Below, piece by piece: positions 16,488 to 24,639 of a stretch of 32,790 nt of DNA (within the stretch, counting starts at the first letter, position 1; each line of letters starts with the position of its first letter). A program made the translations under genes and the position numbers. The stretch lies in the IMG/VR virus record IMGVR_UViG_3300020057_000018, positions 1 through 32,790 of that record. The stretch is one strand, 5' to 3'. The DNA is from a virus. The notes under the pieces were generated by a model that worked only from the letters and a program-made list of their open reading frames with translations, was not told the DNA's origin and ran no database searches.

Positions 16488-16566
16488 CGCGGTAGGGGTG
16501 AGTCGAACACCCGTCTTCTTTACGCCGTCCGTGCGTAAAGATGCTTTACCGTTAAGCTACTACCGC
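16488..16566 (-). tRNA. tRNA-like gene with 9-bp anticodon stem, no clear decoding identity
   Basis: Minus strand, 79 nt, fills the gap between two virion genes. Acceptor stem GCGGTAG/CTACCGC pairs perfectly (7 bp). U8 and A9 are present. The D arm is GCTT/AAGC around AACGGTA, with A14, G18-G19 and A21 in place. The T arm is GGGTG/CACCC around TTCGACT, perfect. The variable loop is AGAC. The anticodon arm is not normal: the stem is TCTTTACGC/GCGTAAAGA, 9 bp, with loop ACGGACG. If read as a standard loop the anticodon would be GGA (Ser), but position 33 is C, not U, and 37 is C. The 3' end reads G-CC-T, so CCA is not encoded. A folded tRNA body with a changed anticodon arm is seen; a non-decoding or altered role is inferred. 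Confidence 0.72.
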
Positions 16567-16578
16567 AAACCCTACAGT

Positions 16579-16929
16579 TTATACTTCATCACTCGCATCT
16601 GATCCAAGGATCATGACATGAAAATCTGCGTCTGTTGCAGTCGATCCGTCAGCTACTTGTTTCACCAGGATACGAACAGCAGTCGTAGAGACAGTACTAA
16701 TCATTGCATACGTGTTTGTGGTCAACAAAGTAGCCACTACCGTTGGCACACGAACAAAGGCTTGCGCGAATGTAAGTGTGTAATCGCCAACGCCGTTGTC
16801 TGTTAGTACTAACTCTTGTTTACCTTCCAATACAGCTGCTGTGCCCGTTCCATCGATACGAGCAAAGATCATATGTGGGAGGCGTTGACTCACACTAATG
16901 GCCCGTGCGAATTTTCTTGCGCTTCTCAT
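16579..16929 (-). CDS. Small beta-rich head or fibre protein, 116 aa
   Basis: ATG 16929 has an AGAAAGG site upstream. After a basic N terminus (MRSARKFARAISVSQRLPHMIFARIDG) the sequence is beta-rich, with GVGDYTLTFAQAFVRVPTVVATLLTTN at about 45-72, a block often found at the C terminus of phage fibres and in small virion proteins. It is the first gene after the capsid gene, 112 bases away, where decoration proteins are frequent. No further motif is visible. Decoration or fibre function is inferred. Confidence 0.75.
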   Translation of the reverse strand: MRSARKFARAISVSQRLPHMIFARIDGTGTAAVLEGKQELVLTDNGVGDYTLTFAQAFVRVPTVVATLLTTNTYAMISTVSTTAVRILVKQVADGSTATDADFHVMILGSDASDEV

Positions 16930-17041
16930 AATAAATACCTTTCTAAAGTGAGGGACGGCTGCAGTGCTGTTACCGCCCCTCTTAAATCAACTAAAGTTCC
17001 CAATAGTCAGCACCGATCGTTAGTTACACCCTAATTAGCGA

Positions 17042-18244
17042 TTAAGTCGCCAACCCAGTGATAACTCCTTGAAATGAAGGAGTGATAAGATTCTCATAGT
17101 AGCCGCCGTATGTTGCGCCATACGCGTCGATTGAACCTGAACCACCACCGACACGCATAAATACCGAACCGTCATCGTCGAACCAACCGAAGTCAGGGCG
17201 ATGATGCAAATGGATATTATGATCGTTCAATGCATACAGACGATCGTCTTCCACGAAACGCTCAGGGAAGATAGGCACTGCGCCAGCCGATGACATGAAC
17301 TCAAGACCACGGAAAGAGATCTTTCCTTTGAGGTCTTCAGAACGTGGCTCAACCAAGTACTCTTTTTGATCTTCAAGAACGTTCAAAATCTTACGATATT
17401 GAGTGAATGAAGTAACGATCAAGTTAGGCACTTTGCCGCTCTTGCGTTGTACATCAAGCATCAATTGATTCATAAGGTCTGGAGTGATCCCTGCGCCTGC
17501 TGCGGCGATTTGGGAAGCCTGCCATCTACGAGATACCGGAATCCCATAAAGAGTTCCTGTTGTCGCATCACAGACTGCTTTCAATCCTGACGGAGCCATG
17601 TCTTTACTGTTTTGCAAGTAAACAACCAAGCCTGATCCAGCAGCTGTAAGATCCAAAGCGCCGCTGATGCGGTTCAATGTAACTGTACGTGTAGCTGGAA
17701 CAACTGCGATAATTTCGAACACCGAAGCGTCAGTACCGCAGTTTACATAGTCCTTTTCTTCGAACGATGCTTCTTTCCAAGTAGCTGCCGAGATGACAAC
17801 CACTGGGTCAGCTGCTGTTCCAGATGCATTGGCGCTAACAGTTCCCAAAGAACCGTCACTATTACCAAACAAGAACATTGAAGCGACTCGCATGAATGAC
17901 TCAACTCCACGCTGTGCTGCGTGCTTTGTCATCTCTATAAAAGCGCCTTGATTTTCAGAACTTGCCTTAATTGCTTCACGGTCAATTTGAACTGTCGAGT
18001 ACACTTTTTTTGCAGTGACTGCGATGTCCGCAACGCTTTGATAGTTGCTAGTAGGAAGAAGTCCTGCGCCAACGCCGCCAGCAAAGCTGAGGGGTTGAGC
18101 GATGAGCATCTGCTTACCGACGAAATCATAAGATTTCTTGACGCGTCCGAGAGTAACGTTACTTGAGTTGTAAACGTTGTCGCTTAGTTTGCCATATTTA
18201 ATCTTAAAAAGATTAGAGGCTGTTGATAGATCATACTTTGCCAT
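17042..18244 (-). CDS. Major capsid protein (HK97 fold), 400 aa
   Basis: Starts at ATG 18244 with an AAGGA site. It follows portal and scaffold. The N-terminal region has GKLSDNVYNSSNVTLGRVKKSYDFVGKQMLIAQPLSFAGGVGAGLLPTSNYQ, then a long spine-helix region (ASSENQGAFIEMTKHAAQRGVESFMRVASMFLFGN) at about 95-135. A beta insertion with YVNCGTDASVFEIIAVVPATRTVTLNRI fits the peripheral domain. The later part contains PNLIVTSFTQYRKILNVLEDQKEY and ISFRGLEFMSSAGAVPIFPERFV, a typical axial-domain segment of phage capsid proteins. Length, order and these blocks agree with an HK97-fold coat protein without a visible protease or delta domain; the separate scaffold supports this. Confidence 0.9.
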   Translation of the reverse strand: MAKYDLSTASNLFKIKYGKLSDNVYNSSNVTLGRVKKSYDFVGKQMLIAQPLSFAGGVGAGLLPTSNYQSVADIAVTAKKVYSTVQIDREAIKASSENQGAFIEMTKHAAQRGVESFMRVASMFLFGNSDGSLGTVSANASGTAADPVVVISAATWKEASFEEKDYVNCGTDASVFEIIAVVPATRTVTLNRISGALDLTAAGSGLVVYLQNSKDMAPSGLKAVCDATTGTLYGIPVSRRWQASQIAAAGAGITPDLMNQLMLDVQRKSGKVPNLIVTSFTQYRKILNVLEDQKEYLVEPRSEDLKGKISFRGLEFMSSAGAVPIFPERFVEDDRLYALNDHNIHLHHRPDFGWFDDDGSVFMRVGGGSGSIDAYGATYGGYYENLITPSFQGVITGLAT

Positions 18245-18260
18245 ATGTGTTATTCCTTAT

Positions 18261-19442
18261 TTAAATTTCATCAAAAGATAGTGGTGCAGACATCGGGTTT
18301 TTGACCACTGTTCTCTCTGAGTTTTTGTTTATGTTTTTGTTTATTTTCTGATTCAGACGATCCACCGTTTTATCTCCGAATACTACCTGAGCTATATGTC
18401 TAATATCCTCACTGCTAAGATCTTTGTTGTCAGGATCTGACAGAATCTTTCGCATTGCTTTGACATCGGCCTCTCTGGTTTCAGGGTTTGACTTTACCGA
18501 ATCAAGAAGAGTCTTTGCTTTGTCACTTTGCTGAATAGCAACGTGATACTCGGCAACTACGTCTGGAGTAATTTGATCTAAAGTAAAGTGCCCTGTTTTT
18601 GATAGCTCTTCGTGTAAATCAATGAACGTCTTGTCATCGATACTATGTTGGTCTTGAACCCTCTTAATCCAAGATTCCACTTCCCGCAGTGTTTTTTCTT
18701 GGGTTGCCTTGGTACGCGCAGATTCGTCGCGTTCTTTATAAAAGCTAAGCTCGTCTTGGAGTTGTTTAGCCTTTAACTCTTCTGGACTGAGAGCCTGGTA
18801 CTGCTCCATCTGTTCCATAATGCTTTTATTATATTTGTTTGATGTCTCAATAGGATCTAGTCCGACTGCTTCAGCAAGGTACTGAATAGCTTGTTGGGTT
18901 TTATTCCCATTAATGAGAGTCGATACATGGTTAAGCATGTGATCAACCTCTTTTTTATCTGACTCAAACTTATTCTTTTCTGTTTTAAATTGTTGGTAAT
19001 TACGATGGAGACTTTTAGCGCCACTAAAGTTGGTAAGCAGGTCTTGAAGTTTTACTTTCTCTATCTTTCCATCAATCTTGACTTCAAACGGAAGATCTGA
19101 CTTAAGCTCTAACTCATGTTCCCCGTCTCTCACCTTAATAGTCTTGGCGGACGGTTCCTCATTAGTCTTATCTTTGGAGGCATCTTCGGATTCTGCCTTA
19201 GCTTCTTTAGTTTCGACTTCCTTTTCTAGAGCACTCTCCTTGGATGGTTTCTCTGCTTTTTCTTTACTAGCCTCTTTACTAGTCTCCTTGGATGGTTTCT
19301 CTGCTTTTTCTTTACTGTCTGAGTGTGCGTTTCCTATTTTATGTACTTGTTCTAAATCATCAAAGCTTACAGAAGATGACCCCGCGACTACTTCAATCGG
19401 TTCAGATACGGACGTTAGTGTTTGATTTACCGACTCTTGCAT
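18261..19442 (-). CDS. Scaffolding protein, 393 aa
   Basis: ATG 19442 lies 20 bases after the portal stop. The N-terminal third is extremely rich in Lys, Glu and Ser with repeated KEKAEKPSKE blocks at about residues 40-75. The centre is long coiled-coil helix (KTEKNKFESDKKEVDHMLNHVSTLINGNK, later LQDELSFYKERDESARTKATQEKTLREVESWI). The C-terminal end is short and basic-then-polar (KINKNINKNSERTVVKNPMS). An elongated, soluble, charged helical protein between portal and capsid gene is the standard feature of a scaffold that is later removed. No protease motif is seen, so release rather than cleavage is likely. Confidence 0.88.
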   Translation of the reverse strand: MQESVNQTLTSVSEPIEVVAGSSSVSFDDLEQVHKIGNAHSDSKEKAEKPSKETSKEASKEKAEKPSKESALEKEVETKEAKAESEDASKDKTNEEPSAKTIKVRDGEHELELKSDLPFEVKIDGKIEKVKLQDLLTNFSGAKSLHRNYQQFKTEKNKFESDKKEVDHMLNHVSTLINGNKTQQAIQYLAEAVGLDPIETSNKYNKSIMEQMEQYQALSPEELKAKQLQDELSFYKERDESARTKATQEKTLREVESWIKRVQDQHSIDDKTFIDLHEELSKTGHFTLDQITPDVVAEYHVAIQQSDKAKTLLDSVKSNPETREADVKAMRKILSDPDNKDLSSEDIRHIAQVVFGDKTVDRLNQKINKNINKNSERTVVKNPMSAPLSFDEI

Positions 19443-19462
19443 TACTTAATACCCCTTTGAGT

Positions 19463-21682
19463 TTATAGCGGCACAGGAGGCTCTATCACTCCTGAAGGCT
19501 CCTGGATCCGCTGCTCTTGTGCTAATTGATCTTGAATCGAAGGAGGCGGCACATTCACAAGCTCCTCTGGAACTTGAGATACTCCCTGACTCATCTCTGC
19601 CGGGACTGTCGGCATGGATGTCGGTAAAGGTTGTGATGGTTGTGCTGGCAATATTTCTGGGGACCGATAGAAAAGAGGAAACCCCTCTAGAGTCATTAAC
19701 TTTTCTTTGTATATTGGATTGATATTCGCAAAATTAACCATCATCATTTCATGGGCAATAACCATGTCTTTAAGTTCTTCGCGAATCTCGGGAGGTGTCT
19801 CAAACTTAAATGGATACTTGCGCATTTCTTGAACGTGAGTCTTCCAGTGAATGATATGATCCTCATACGGTTCTGGCTCTAAGCTTTTACCAATCTGCCC
19901 AGCCTTACCCTGGAGAATTAACTCGTTCTCAGCTTCGGCGGTACGCACCGAAGAGGTGGCTGTATCTATAAACTTATCATTTTGAGCTAGGTCAAGAATG
20001 TCTACCACCTGCTCTTGGGTCATGATGTTGGGAAACTTTTCCGCTAGGTCCAGAACGTTCTGAGTACGTTGAGCGCGGGACATAGATAGCGCTGACGAGT
20101 TCTGAACTCTGACGTCATAATCTTTAGATAGATTTGAAACATCAAAAAACTCTGTCATCCATTTATTGTCTTTACCGATGACCCGAATCATACGCTCGTC
20201 TGAGGCGTCATAATAAGAGCCGGCCACACTTAAAGTCATCACTGCCACGCGCTTGACAAAGTCGTTGTACTTAAGAATGAACTCATTGAACCGTTCGTTT
20301 TCTTGTTCACTTAAGAATTGAAGTGCTACGCCTGCCTTAATCCCAGCAGGAGGTTCTCCGCGTGACACGCCATAGATACCGTATATTTGTTGAAACTCTT
20401 CTTTAAGAGTCTTCATGAAGCTGAAAGTTTCAGGAGATGTCGCATTGCTTTGGACTAACGCTGGTGGTTGAGGCCCTTTGTATTCAACGATAGTGATATC
20501 GTTACCAAGAGACTCTTTTTTAGCGGCTCCAGCTGGCATCATCCATTTAGGATGCGACACCATAATTTGATTACGAAGCACTAGATTGAGTAAGTTGTTA
20601 TAACTAGAAGTGAGGGCCTTGATGTTCTCAATTCCCGACTTACCGTACACCTCACCTGGTACGTCGATATCTGTTAAGCGTACGAACGGCAGTTCTCGGT
20701 GGTCGTAAGGGTAATCCCTATTTACTAAAATGCAGTCTTTAGTGAATACAATATACCGGCCCTTATCTAGTCCGAGTGACGGCTTATGATAAAACTCCCA
20801 GTACACTGTTTTATGTGTGACTGGTTCCATTTGCATTTTTTCGTAGTCGTACACTTGGGAGTCGGTAGTGGGATGGATCTGATCAGCAAAGTCTGGATAA
20901 AGTAGCCGCAACTCTTCGGCGGACTTTATTCTCATACGATAACAGTAGTCTACATCTTCAAACTTAGCTCGATGCTCTAGAAGGACTTCCAAAGGATAGA
21001 CGACATCGTAATCGACATCCCCAGTACGAACAGGGCGATTAATATATACTGGTTCTCCTCGTTCATCTTTTTGATGCTCCCCATTCTCATTAAGTAGCGG
21101 GATCTTTTCGTCTCCCTTACCTTTAAGCTTCTTGTAATCTGGGTGTAAGTCACCTAGGTCTGGGTTCCAGGTGATAAAGAGATACGCCTCACCCATAATC
21201 GATTTAAGCTTTGCGATGTCTACAGAGATTTTACCCTCGAAAGCCCGCTCATACCAAATATGGTCAAGTAGGTACTTACTCATTTTAGCTGATACCTTAT
21301 CGGAGAACTCATCATTGGTAGCTAGTACGGATACCGCTGGTTTGTACTTAATAAGGCGCGAGACGTGATCTTGAACTAAAGCATAGATCTGGTTAGCTAC
21401 GATCTTGCGAACCCCGTGGGAGCGCTTTGAGCCACTCTCTCGGTGGTCTGAGCGTGTCTCTTGATCCGTGTACTGGATACCTTTGTACAGCACCAAGTTT
21501 TTCTGCATGAGTCTGTGACGCTCAAGAGCCACATCTTTCAGATAGTTCAGCTCCCCATTAAGCCAGTCGAGTGTCTCTTTATTGTTAGCTTTGTCATCTA
21601 AGCCAAGAGCCCATATAGGTTTCCTTGGTTTAGTAATAGCGTCCTGCTCAAGTGAATCATTAAACGATGAATAACTAGACAT
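19463..21682 (-). CDS. Portal protein, 739 aa
   Basis: ATG 21682 has a GTGAGGAT site, and the gene starts six bases after the 77-aa gene. The N-terminal half contains KIVANQIYALVQDHVSRLIKYKPAVSVLATNDE and, near 145-175, KLKSIMGEAYLFITWNPDLGD, both typical portal-clip/stem blocks. The middle has GKSGIENIKALTSSYNNLLNLVLRNQIMVSHPKWMMPAG and IYGVSRGEPPAGIKAGVALQFLSEQENERF, which are the classic segments around the portal core. The C terminus is Pro/Gln-rich, as in P22-like portals. Twelve copies would form the ring at one vertex through which terminase packages DNA. Confidence 0.93.
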   Translation of the reverse strand: MSSYSSFNDSLEQDAITKPRKPIWALGLDDKANNKETLDWLNGELNYLKDVALERHRLMQKNLVLYKGIQYTDQETRSDHRESGSKRSHGVRKIVANQIYALVQDHVSRLIKYKPAVSVLATNDEFSDKVSAKMSKYLLDHIWYERAFEGKISVDIAKLKSIMGEAYLFITWNPDLGDLHPDYKKLKGKGDEKIPLLNENGEHQKDERGEPVYINRPVRTGDVDYDVVYPLEVLLEHRAKFEDVDYCYRMRIKSAEELRLLYPDFADQIHPTTDSQVYDYEKMQMEPVTHKTVYWEFYHKPSLGLDKGRYIVFTKDCILVNRDYPYDHRELPFVRLTDIDVPGEVYGKSGIENIKALTSSYNNLLNLVLRNQIMVSHPKWMMPAGAAKKESLGNDITIVEYKGPQPPALVQSNATSPETFSFMKTLKEEFQQIYGIYGVSRGEPPAGIKAGVALQFLSEQENERFNEFILKYNDFVKRVAVMTLSVAGSYYDASDERMIRVIGKDNKWMTEFFDVSNLSKDYDVRVQNSSALSMSRAQRTQNVLDLAEKFPNIMTQEQVVDILDLAQNDKFIDTATSSVRTAEAENELILQGKAGQIGKSLEPEPYEDHIIHWKTHVQEMRKYPFKFETPPEIREELKDMVIAHEMMMVNFANINPIYKEKLMTLEGFPLFYRSPEILPAQPSQPLPTSMPTVPAEMSQGVSQVPEELVNVPPPSIQDQLAQEQRIQEPSGVIEPPVPL

Positions 21683-21688
21683 TTATCC

Positions 21689-21922
21689 TCACATGATGTT
21701 TTCGAAGGTGTCTTTAGATAGTTGATCTTTTTGATCGTCGGTCAAGTCCTGTTGAAACGAATTTTCTAGGGACTCACCCGTCAAAGGATTGACGTAGGCT
21801 ATACGGTGGGTTGATCGTTGCATCGCTTTCACTTCAATCAGTAAGTAGATGACCAGGCTTGTCTCGAACAATAAAGCGACAGACAAAACGCCGAGCAGTA
21901 AATAGATTAAAGTGAGTCCCAT
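21689..21922 (-). CDS. Small membrane-anchored protein between TerL and portal, 77 aa
   Basis: Starts at ATG 21922 with MGLTLIYLLLGVLSVALLFETSLVIYLLIEV, one long hydrophobic segment (about residues 3-29), followed by a polar tail with NPLTGESLENSFQQDLTDDQKDQLSKDTFENIM. A GGG-rich site lies only three bases before the start, so initiation may be weak or the site may be a promoter feature. The promoter-like element C lies immediately upstream. Its place in the packaging cluster suggests assembly or host-membrane interaction; no family is recognised. Confidence 0.72.
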   Translation of the reverse strand: MGLTLIYLLLGVLSVALLFETSLVIYLLIEVKAMQRSTHRIAYVNPLTGESLENSFQQDLTDDQKDQLSKDTFENIM

Positions 21923-21927
21923 TAACC

Positions 21928-21960
21928 CTTAATGTTACTTAACAATGTTAAGAGTGCAAG
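21928..21960 (-). promoter_or_regulatory. Promoter/operator element C upstream of the 77-aa gene and portal
   Basis: Minus strand reads CTTGCAC then CTTAACATTGTTAAG, a perfect 6-3-6 inverted repeat at 21938-21952, then TAACATT. TTGCAC and TAACAT are 16 bases apart. This matches elements A and B. It would add a promoter within the late gene block. Activity is inferred. Confidence 0.55.
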
Positions 21961-21967
21961 GACTAAT

Positions 21968-23389
21968 CTAGTCTGGTTCCCATTCGTTTATAAACCCGCC
22001 CTCGTTCATGTGCGGAAAATCATCCTCAATACGTGCTCCACGCCACAATGGGTCTTTCTCTTTAATGAATTCTTCGGTCTCATGAAGATTATAATACGAC
22101 GCATCCAGGATATATCTAAAGTTATCGAGCAGGTGATCGTCCTTCTTAGCTATGTTACCGCGCTCGTCTTTACGGTACTTGTCCATTTCCCAATAAAGCT
22201 TTACGCAACGTGAGGAGATGACCAACTTATCTTTCAATATAATATCTTTAATAAGTGACAGCCCCGATATCTTATCGATGCGTGATTTTTGAGTAGGTTC
22301 AAACGCCTCGTCGAAGTGGGCTAGCATCTCGTTACGGAACCAAGTAGCGGCCTCGTCATATCCTTGGCGCCACTCATACCGGTCATTCAACTCGCGCTTC
22401 TTCTTTAGTAACGCCTCGCCAATTATTCGAACGGTCATATTCGCCTGAGACGTCTCATAAAGCTCGTCCAACATGTACCACTTACGAGTGTATGGATTAA
22501 GAGCCGCGAACAATACAGCAAAGCATGTAGCGCCAGCTGGATCGGCCCACACAAACCACTCAAGTTTTTTCTTATCCCTCTCTATTTCTTTAAGTACCCT
22601 GTCGTGAGGTACAACCATCGATTCACTAAGCATCGGGAATATCTTATGAGCGCCACCCTTAACATACTTAGCCTCATATTCCCTCTCCCATACATCACCC
22701 TCACCACGTGCATAGAGGCGTTCTTTCTCTTCGGTTAACCATTGCTTGGGGATGTGAGGGTTTACCCATGTTGGTGCGTGGTAGTAGAGTTTGCCAGGCG
22801 CCTCTTTATGTTCTTCCGCAGTCTTAAGAAATTCGTTATTTGATTCATCCCCTGTATCCTCAGGAGGTGTACCAATAAATATCTCTGGAGCATTATAGAC
22901 TGATAAGTTTGGCCGCATGACTTCGCGAAACTCTCGTCGGTGGTCTTTGTACTCTTCATAAACAAGAATGGATGGTCTAGTTCCTCTGTGTTTCTCGTAA
23001 TTATCAGATCCATCCACCTTAATGAATGAGCCGTTTTTGAACTTAATACGCATCTCGGTGTTATTAATTCCCTCAGGACCGTCATGTAACCACTCTCTAG
23101 GACCGAAGTTAATAAGTCTAGGATCGGCCCAAATGATTTCGCGTCCCTGATTTAGGTGCGGAGTAATATAGTAACAAGAAGAGTTGGGATAATACTGAGC
23201 CCACCTCCAAAGGATATAGGTGGCAATCTCTGTTTTGCCAAACTTTCGGCCACACTGAACGAAGATGGATCTTATGTTATGCTTAAACAGAGCCTGAATA
23301 ATGCGTTGCTGCGACTCGTGAGGGCTAAAAGAAACGTGTAGTTTTTGCAGTTCTACAAGAGCATCTATCTGCTCTTTAGACGGACTCAT
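21968..23389 (-). CDS. terL: Terminase large subunit, 473 aa
   Basis: ATPase: GRKFGKTE at residues 47-54 is the Walker A motif, and SILVYEEYKDH near 135-145 is the Walker B region with the catalytic Glu. FIGTPPEDTG near 170 fits the coupling motif. The nuclease domain (about 255-470) contains WFVWADPAG, with the first catalytic Asp, then YDEAATWFRNEML and DDHLLDNFRYIL, which holds further acidic residues. Order ATPase then RNase H-like nuclease and the length agree with TerL. ATG 23389 lies inside the end of the 61-aa gene (14-base overlap). It cuts concatemers and pumps DNA through the portal. Which packaging type it uses cannot be decided from sequence alone. Confidence 0.95.
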   Translation of the reverse strand: MSPSKEQIDALVELQKLHVSFSPHESQQRIIQALFKHNIRSIFVQCGRKFGKTEIATYILWRWAQYYPNSSCYYITPHLNQGREIIWADPRLINFGPREWLHDGPEGINNTEMRIKFKNGSFIKVDGSDNYEKHRGTRPSILVYEEYKDHRREFREVMRPNLSVYNAPEIFIGTPPEDTGDESNNEFLKTAEEHKEAPGKLYYHAPTWVNPHIPKQWLTEEKERLYARGEGDVWEREYEAKYVKGGAHKIFPMLSESMVVPHDRVLKEIERDKKKLEWFVWADPAGATCFAVLFAALNPYTRKWYMLDELYETSQANMTVRIIGEALLKKKRELNDRYEWRQGYDEAATWFRNEMLAHFDEAFEPTQKSRIDKISGLSLIKDIILKDKLVISSRCVKLYWEMDKYRKDERGNIAKKDDHLLDNFRYILDASYYNLHETEEFIKEKDPLWRGARIEDDFPHMNEGGFINEWEPD

Positions 23390-23561
23390 GAATGGGGTCG
23401 ATCTCGCCTTTAGATACGACTACACGAAGAGCTTGCACTAATGCGTGACGCTCTCCTTGCAGTTTGATGACCATAGCTTTTAGATCATTTATTTCTTCAT
23501 GCAGTCTCATGACAATGCCGTCTTTATTGTCTAATTGTTCCAGTAACACTTTAGAGTCCAT
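23376..23561 (-). CDS. Short coiled-coil protein between TerS and TerL, 61 aa
   Basis: ATG 23561 directly follows the TerS stop at 23562. The product is almost wholly one helix (KVLLEQLDNKDGIVMRLHEEINDLKAMVIKLQGERHALVQALRVVVSKGE) with heptad-like hydrophobic spacing. Its end overlaps the TerL start. It may be a terminase accessory or assembly factor; translational coupling on both sides supports expression. No family is recognised. Confidence 0.7.
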   Translation of the reverse strand: MDSKVLLEQLDNKDGIVMRLHEEINDLKAMVIKLQGERHALVQALRVVVSKGEIDPIHESV

Positions 23562-23981
23562 CTATTCGCTATCCTTCAACGCTGGGTCACCTTGAAGTAA
23601 CGCGCGTAACTCAGCTGGGGTCATGGGTTTAGATTTATCTGTCACTTCCACTTTTGATTCTACCTTATGAGTATCAGTCCATTCTTTTCTGAAACGGTTC
23701 TTCATATTAAAGATCCAAACTGTAGCATTTAGTTGTGGCCCATCTTTACCGCTAAACAACCCCTGTGTACCAGCTTCCTCCCAAAAAACCCTATTTTTAG
23801 CGAACGCTCTCTTTTTGGCGGCGGAAAACTCAGGGTGTCTTGACTCCCATTCACGCAGAGTATCATCACATACATCTACAGTGCCGGCGAACGACTCGAA
23901 CGACAGTCCTGTAGTCATATGCTTAATAAGCATCTCACAGTATTCGGGTCTATATTTAGAGGGTGCGCCTACTTTAGCCAT
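23562..23981 (-). CDS. terS: Terminase small subunit, 139 aa
   Basis: ATG 23981 overlaps the stop of the 97-aa gene as TAATG. Residues 3-55 contain GAPSKYRPEYCEMLIKHMTTGLSFESFAGTVDVCDDTLREWESRHPEF, a helix-turn-helix pattern typical of small terminase subunits (family-level resemblance), followed by AKKRAFAKNRVFWEEAGTQGLF and a predicted oligomerisation helix. The C terminus has TPAELRALLQGD, a common tail. It precedes TerL with one small gene between. It would recognise the packaging site and regulate TerL. Confidence 0.88.
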   Translation of the reverse strand: MAKVGAPSKYRPEYCEMLIKHMTTGLSFESFAGTVDVCDDTLREWESRHPEFSAAKKRAFAKNRVFWEEAGTQGLFSGKDGPQLNATVWIFNMKNRFRKEWTDTHKVESKVEVTDKSKPMTPAELRALLQGDPALKDSE

Positions 23982-24274
23982 TAATTTAATTCCTTACGTG
24001 GAGGGCGTCCGCGTCTTTTTTGTTTTACGGGTTCTTCTATATGTTCCGGTTGTGACTCTTTATTTATGATGTCGGTAAAATGATCAATGATTGTGTATAA
24101 GTCTGGAATCTGGCAGTGCCTGAGACGTTGGTATATTTCATCGTGGAGCTTTTCATAGACTAAATCAGAAGCAATTTTAATGTAGATTTCTGGATCTATC
24201 TTAGCCTCTGAGATAAACTTAACACGCTCTTGTAGAACATTCAGATCACGTATTACTTGTTCTTTTAATTTCAC
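23981..24274 (-). CDS. Helical protein at the head of the late block, 97 aa
   Basis: The frame is closed by TAA just upstream of GTG 24274, and there is no internal Met, so GTG is the only plausible start. No clear ribosome-binding site precedes it, while a promoter-like pair (TTAACA and TAGTAT, 17 apart) ends three bases before GTG, so the message could be nearly leaderless. The protein is mostly helical (VIRDLNVLQERVKFISEAKIDPEIYIKIASDLVYEKLHDEIYQRLRHCQ) and ends with KQKRRGRPPRKELN, an AT-hook-like GRPPR. It is coupled to TerS. DNA binding is inferred from the tail. Confidence 0.7.
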   Translation of the reverse strand: MKLKEQVIRDLNVLQERVKFISEAKIDPEIYIKIASDLVYEKLHDEIYQRLRHCQIPDLYTIIDHFTDIINKESQPEHIEEPVKQKRRGRPPRKELN

Positions 24275-24282
24275 TTAATACT

Positions 24283-24313
24283 AGACTAAATCAAGCCAAT
24301 TGTTAAGACAAGC
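24283..24313 (-). promoter_or_regulatory. Promoter/operator element D (divergent gap, late side)
   Basis: The block AATTGTTAAGACAAGC (24298-24313, plus strand) is identical to 25462-25477. On the minus strand TTGTCT (24311-24306) and TAGTCT (24288-24283) are 17 apart; another choice is TTAACA with TAGTAT. It lies upstream of the 97-aa/TerS genes and also between them and the divergent zinc-ribbon gene, so it may control both sides. Inferred from repeats and spacing. Confidence 0.5.
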
Positions 24314-24357
24314 TTATTCATTGTTGACTTAGGTTTCATTGTGTTAATGGCCTTAAC

Positions 24358-24561
24358 GTGGAACAGACCCCCCTTCCCATCATAGCGTACTGCACAGCCG
24401 ACTCGTGCCAGAGGGTGTACCGCAGGACTTTAGATATTACGAAGATGAAGCGCACCAGGACCTGTAATCTACATGTACCGAAGCTTAAGGCATCGAAGAA
24501 CCAGATGAACTGTACGGAGTGCAACCATACACTCGTGTGGAAGAAACAGTTAAGAGATTGA
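24358..24561 (+). CDS. C4 zinc-ribbon protein 1, 67 aa (paralogue of 24640-24939)
   Basis: Starts at GTG 24358, directly after GCCTTAAC. It has AYCTADSCQ near the N terminus and NLHVPK followed by NCTECNHTLVWK near the C terminus. The Cys spacing is C-x4-C and C-x2-C, which suggests one zinc site. The neighbouring downstream protein has AYCTSRSCQ, NLHVPK and CCECGFTLVYK in the same order, so the two are paralogues despite different sequence between motifs. The codons differ, so the duplication is old. Small basic zinc proteins often bind nucleic acid or polymerase, but no function is known here. No good ribosome-binding site is visible. Confidence 0.72.
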   Translation: MEQTPLPIIAYCTADSCQRVYRRTLDITKMKRTRTCNLHVPKLKASKNQMNCTECNHTLVWKKQLRD

Positions 24562-24597
24562 CCCTAGAGTTTGTGGGATGCGTAACGGCACATTTGA

Positions 24598-24634
24598 TAT
24601 AACTTGCCAATTGTTAAGACTGCCTTAACATTTA
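24598..24634 (+). promoter_or_regulatory. Promoter/operator element A upstream of zinc-ribbon gene 2
   Basis: Plus strand reads CTTGCC, AATTGTTAAGAC, TGC, CTTAACATTTA. GTTAAG-ACTGC-CTTAAC (24613-24629) is a perfect 6-5-6 inverted repeat. TTGCCA (24604-24609) and TAACAT (24626-24631) are 16 apart. TATAAC at 24598-24603 gives another possible -10, with the inverted repeat then at the start of transcription, as an operator would be. Fifteen bases (GCCAATTGTTAAGAC) are identical to element D. Inferred. Confidence 0.55.
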
Positions 24635-24639
24635 TCGTC

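Noticed and set aside
16930-17041. Hairpin AGGGGCGG/CCGTCCCT after the capsid gene as a terminator
   Set aside because: The stem is real (8 bp with one G-T pair) but the loop is 14 bases and no T tract follows. It may be an attenuating or stabilising structure, not a supported terminator.
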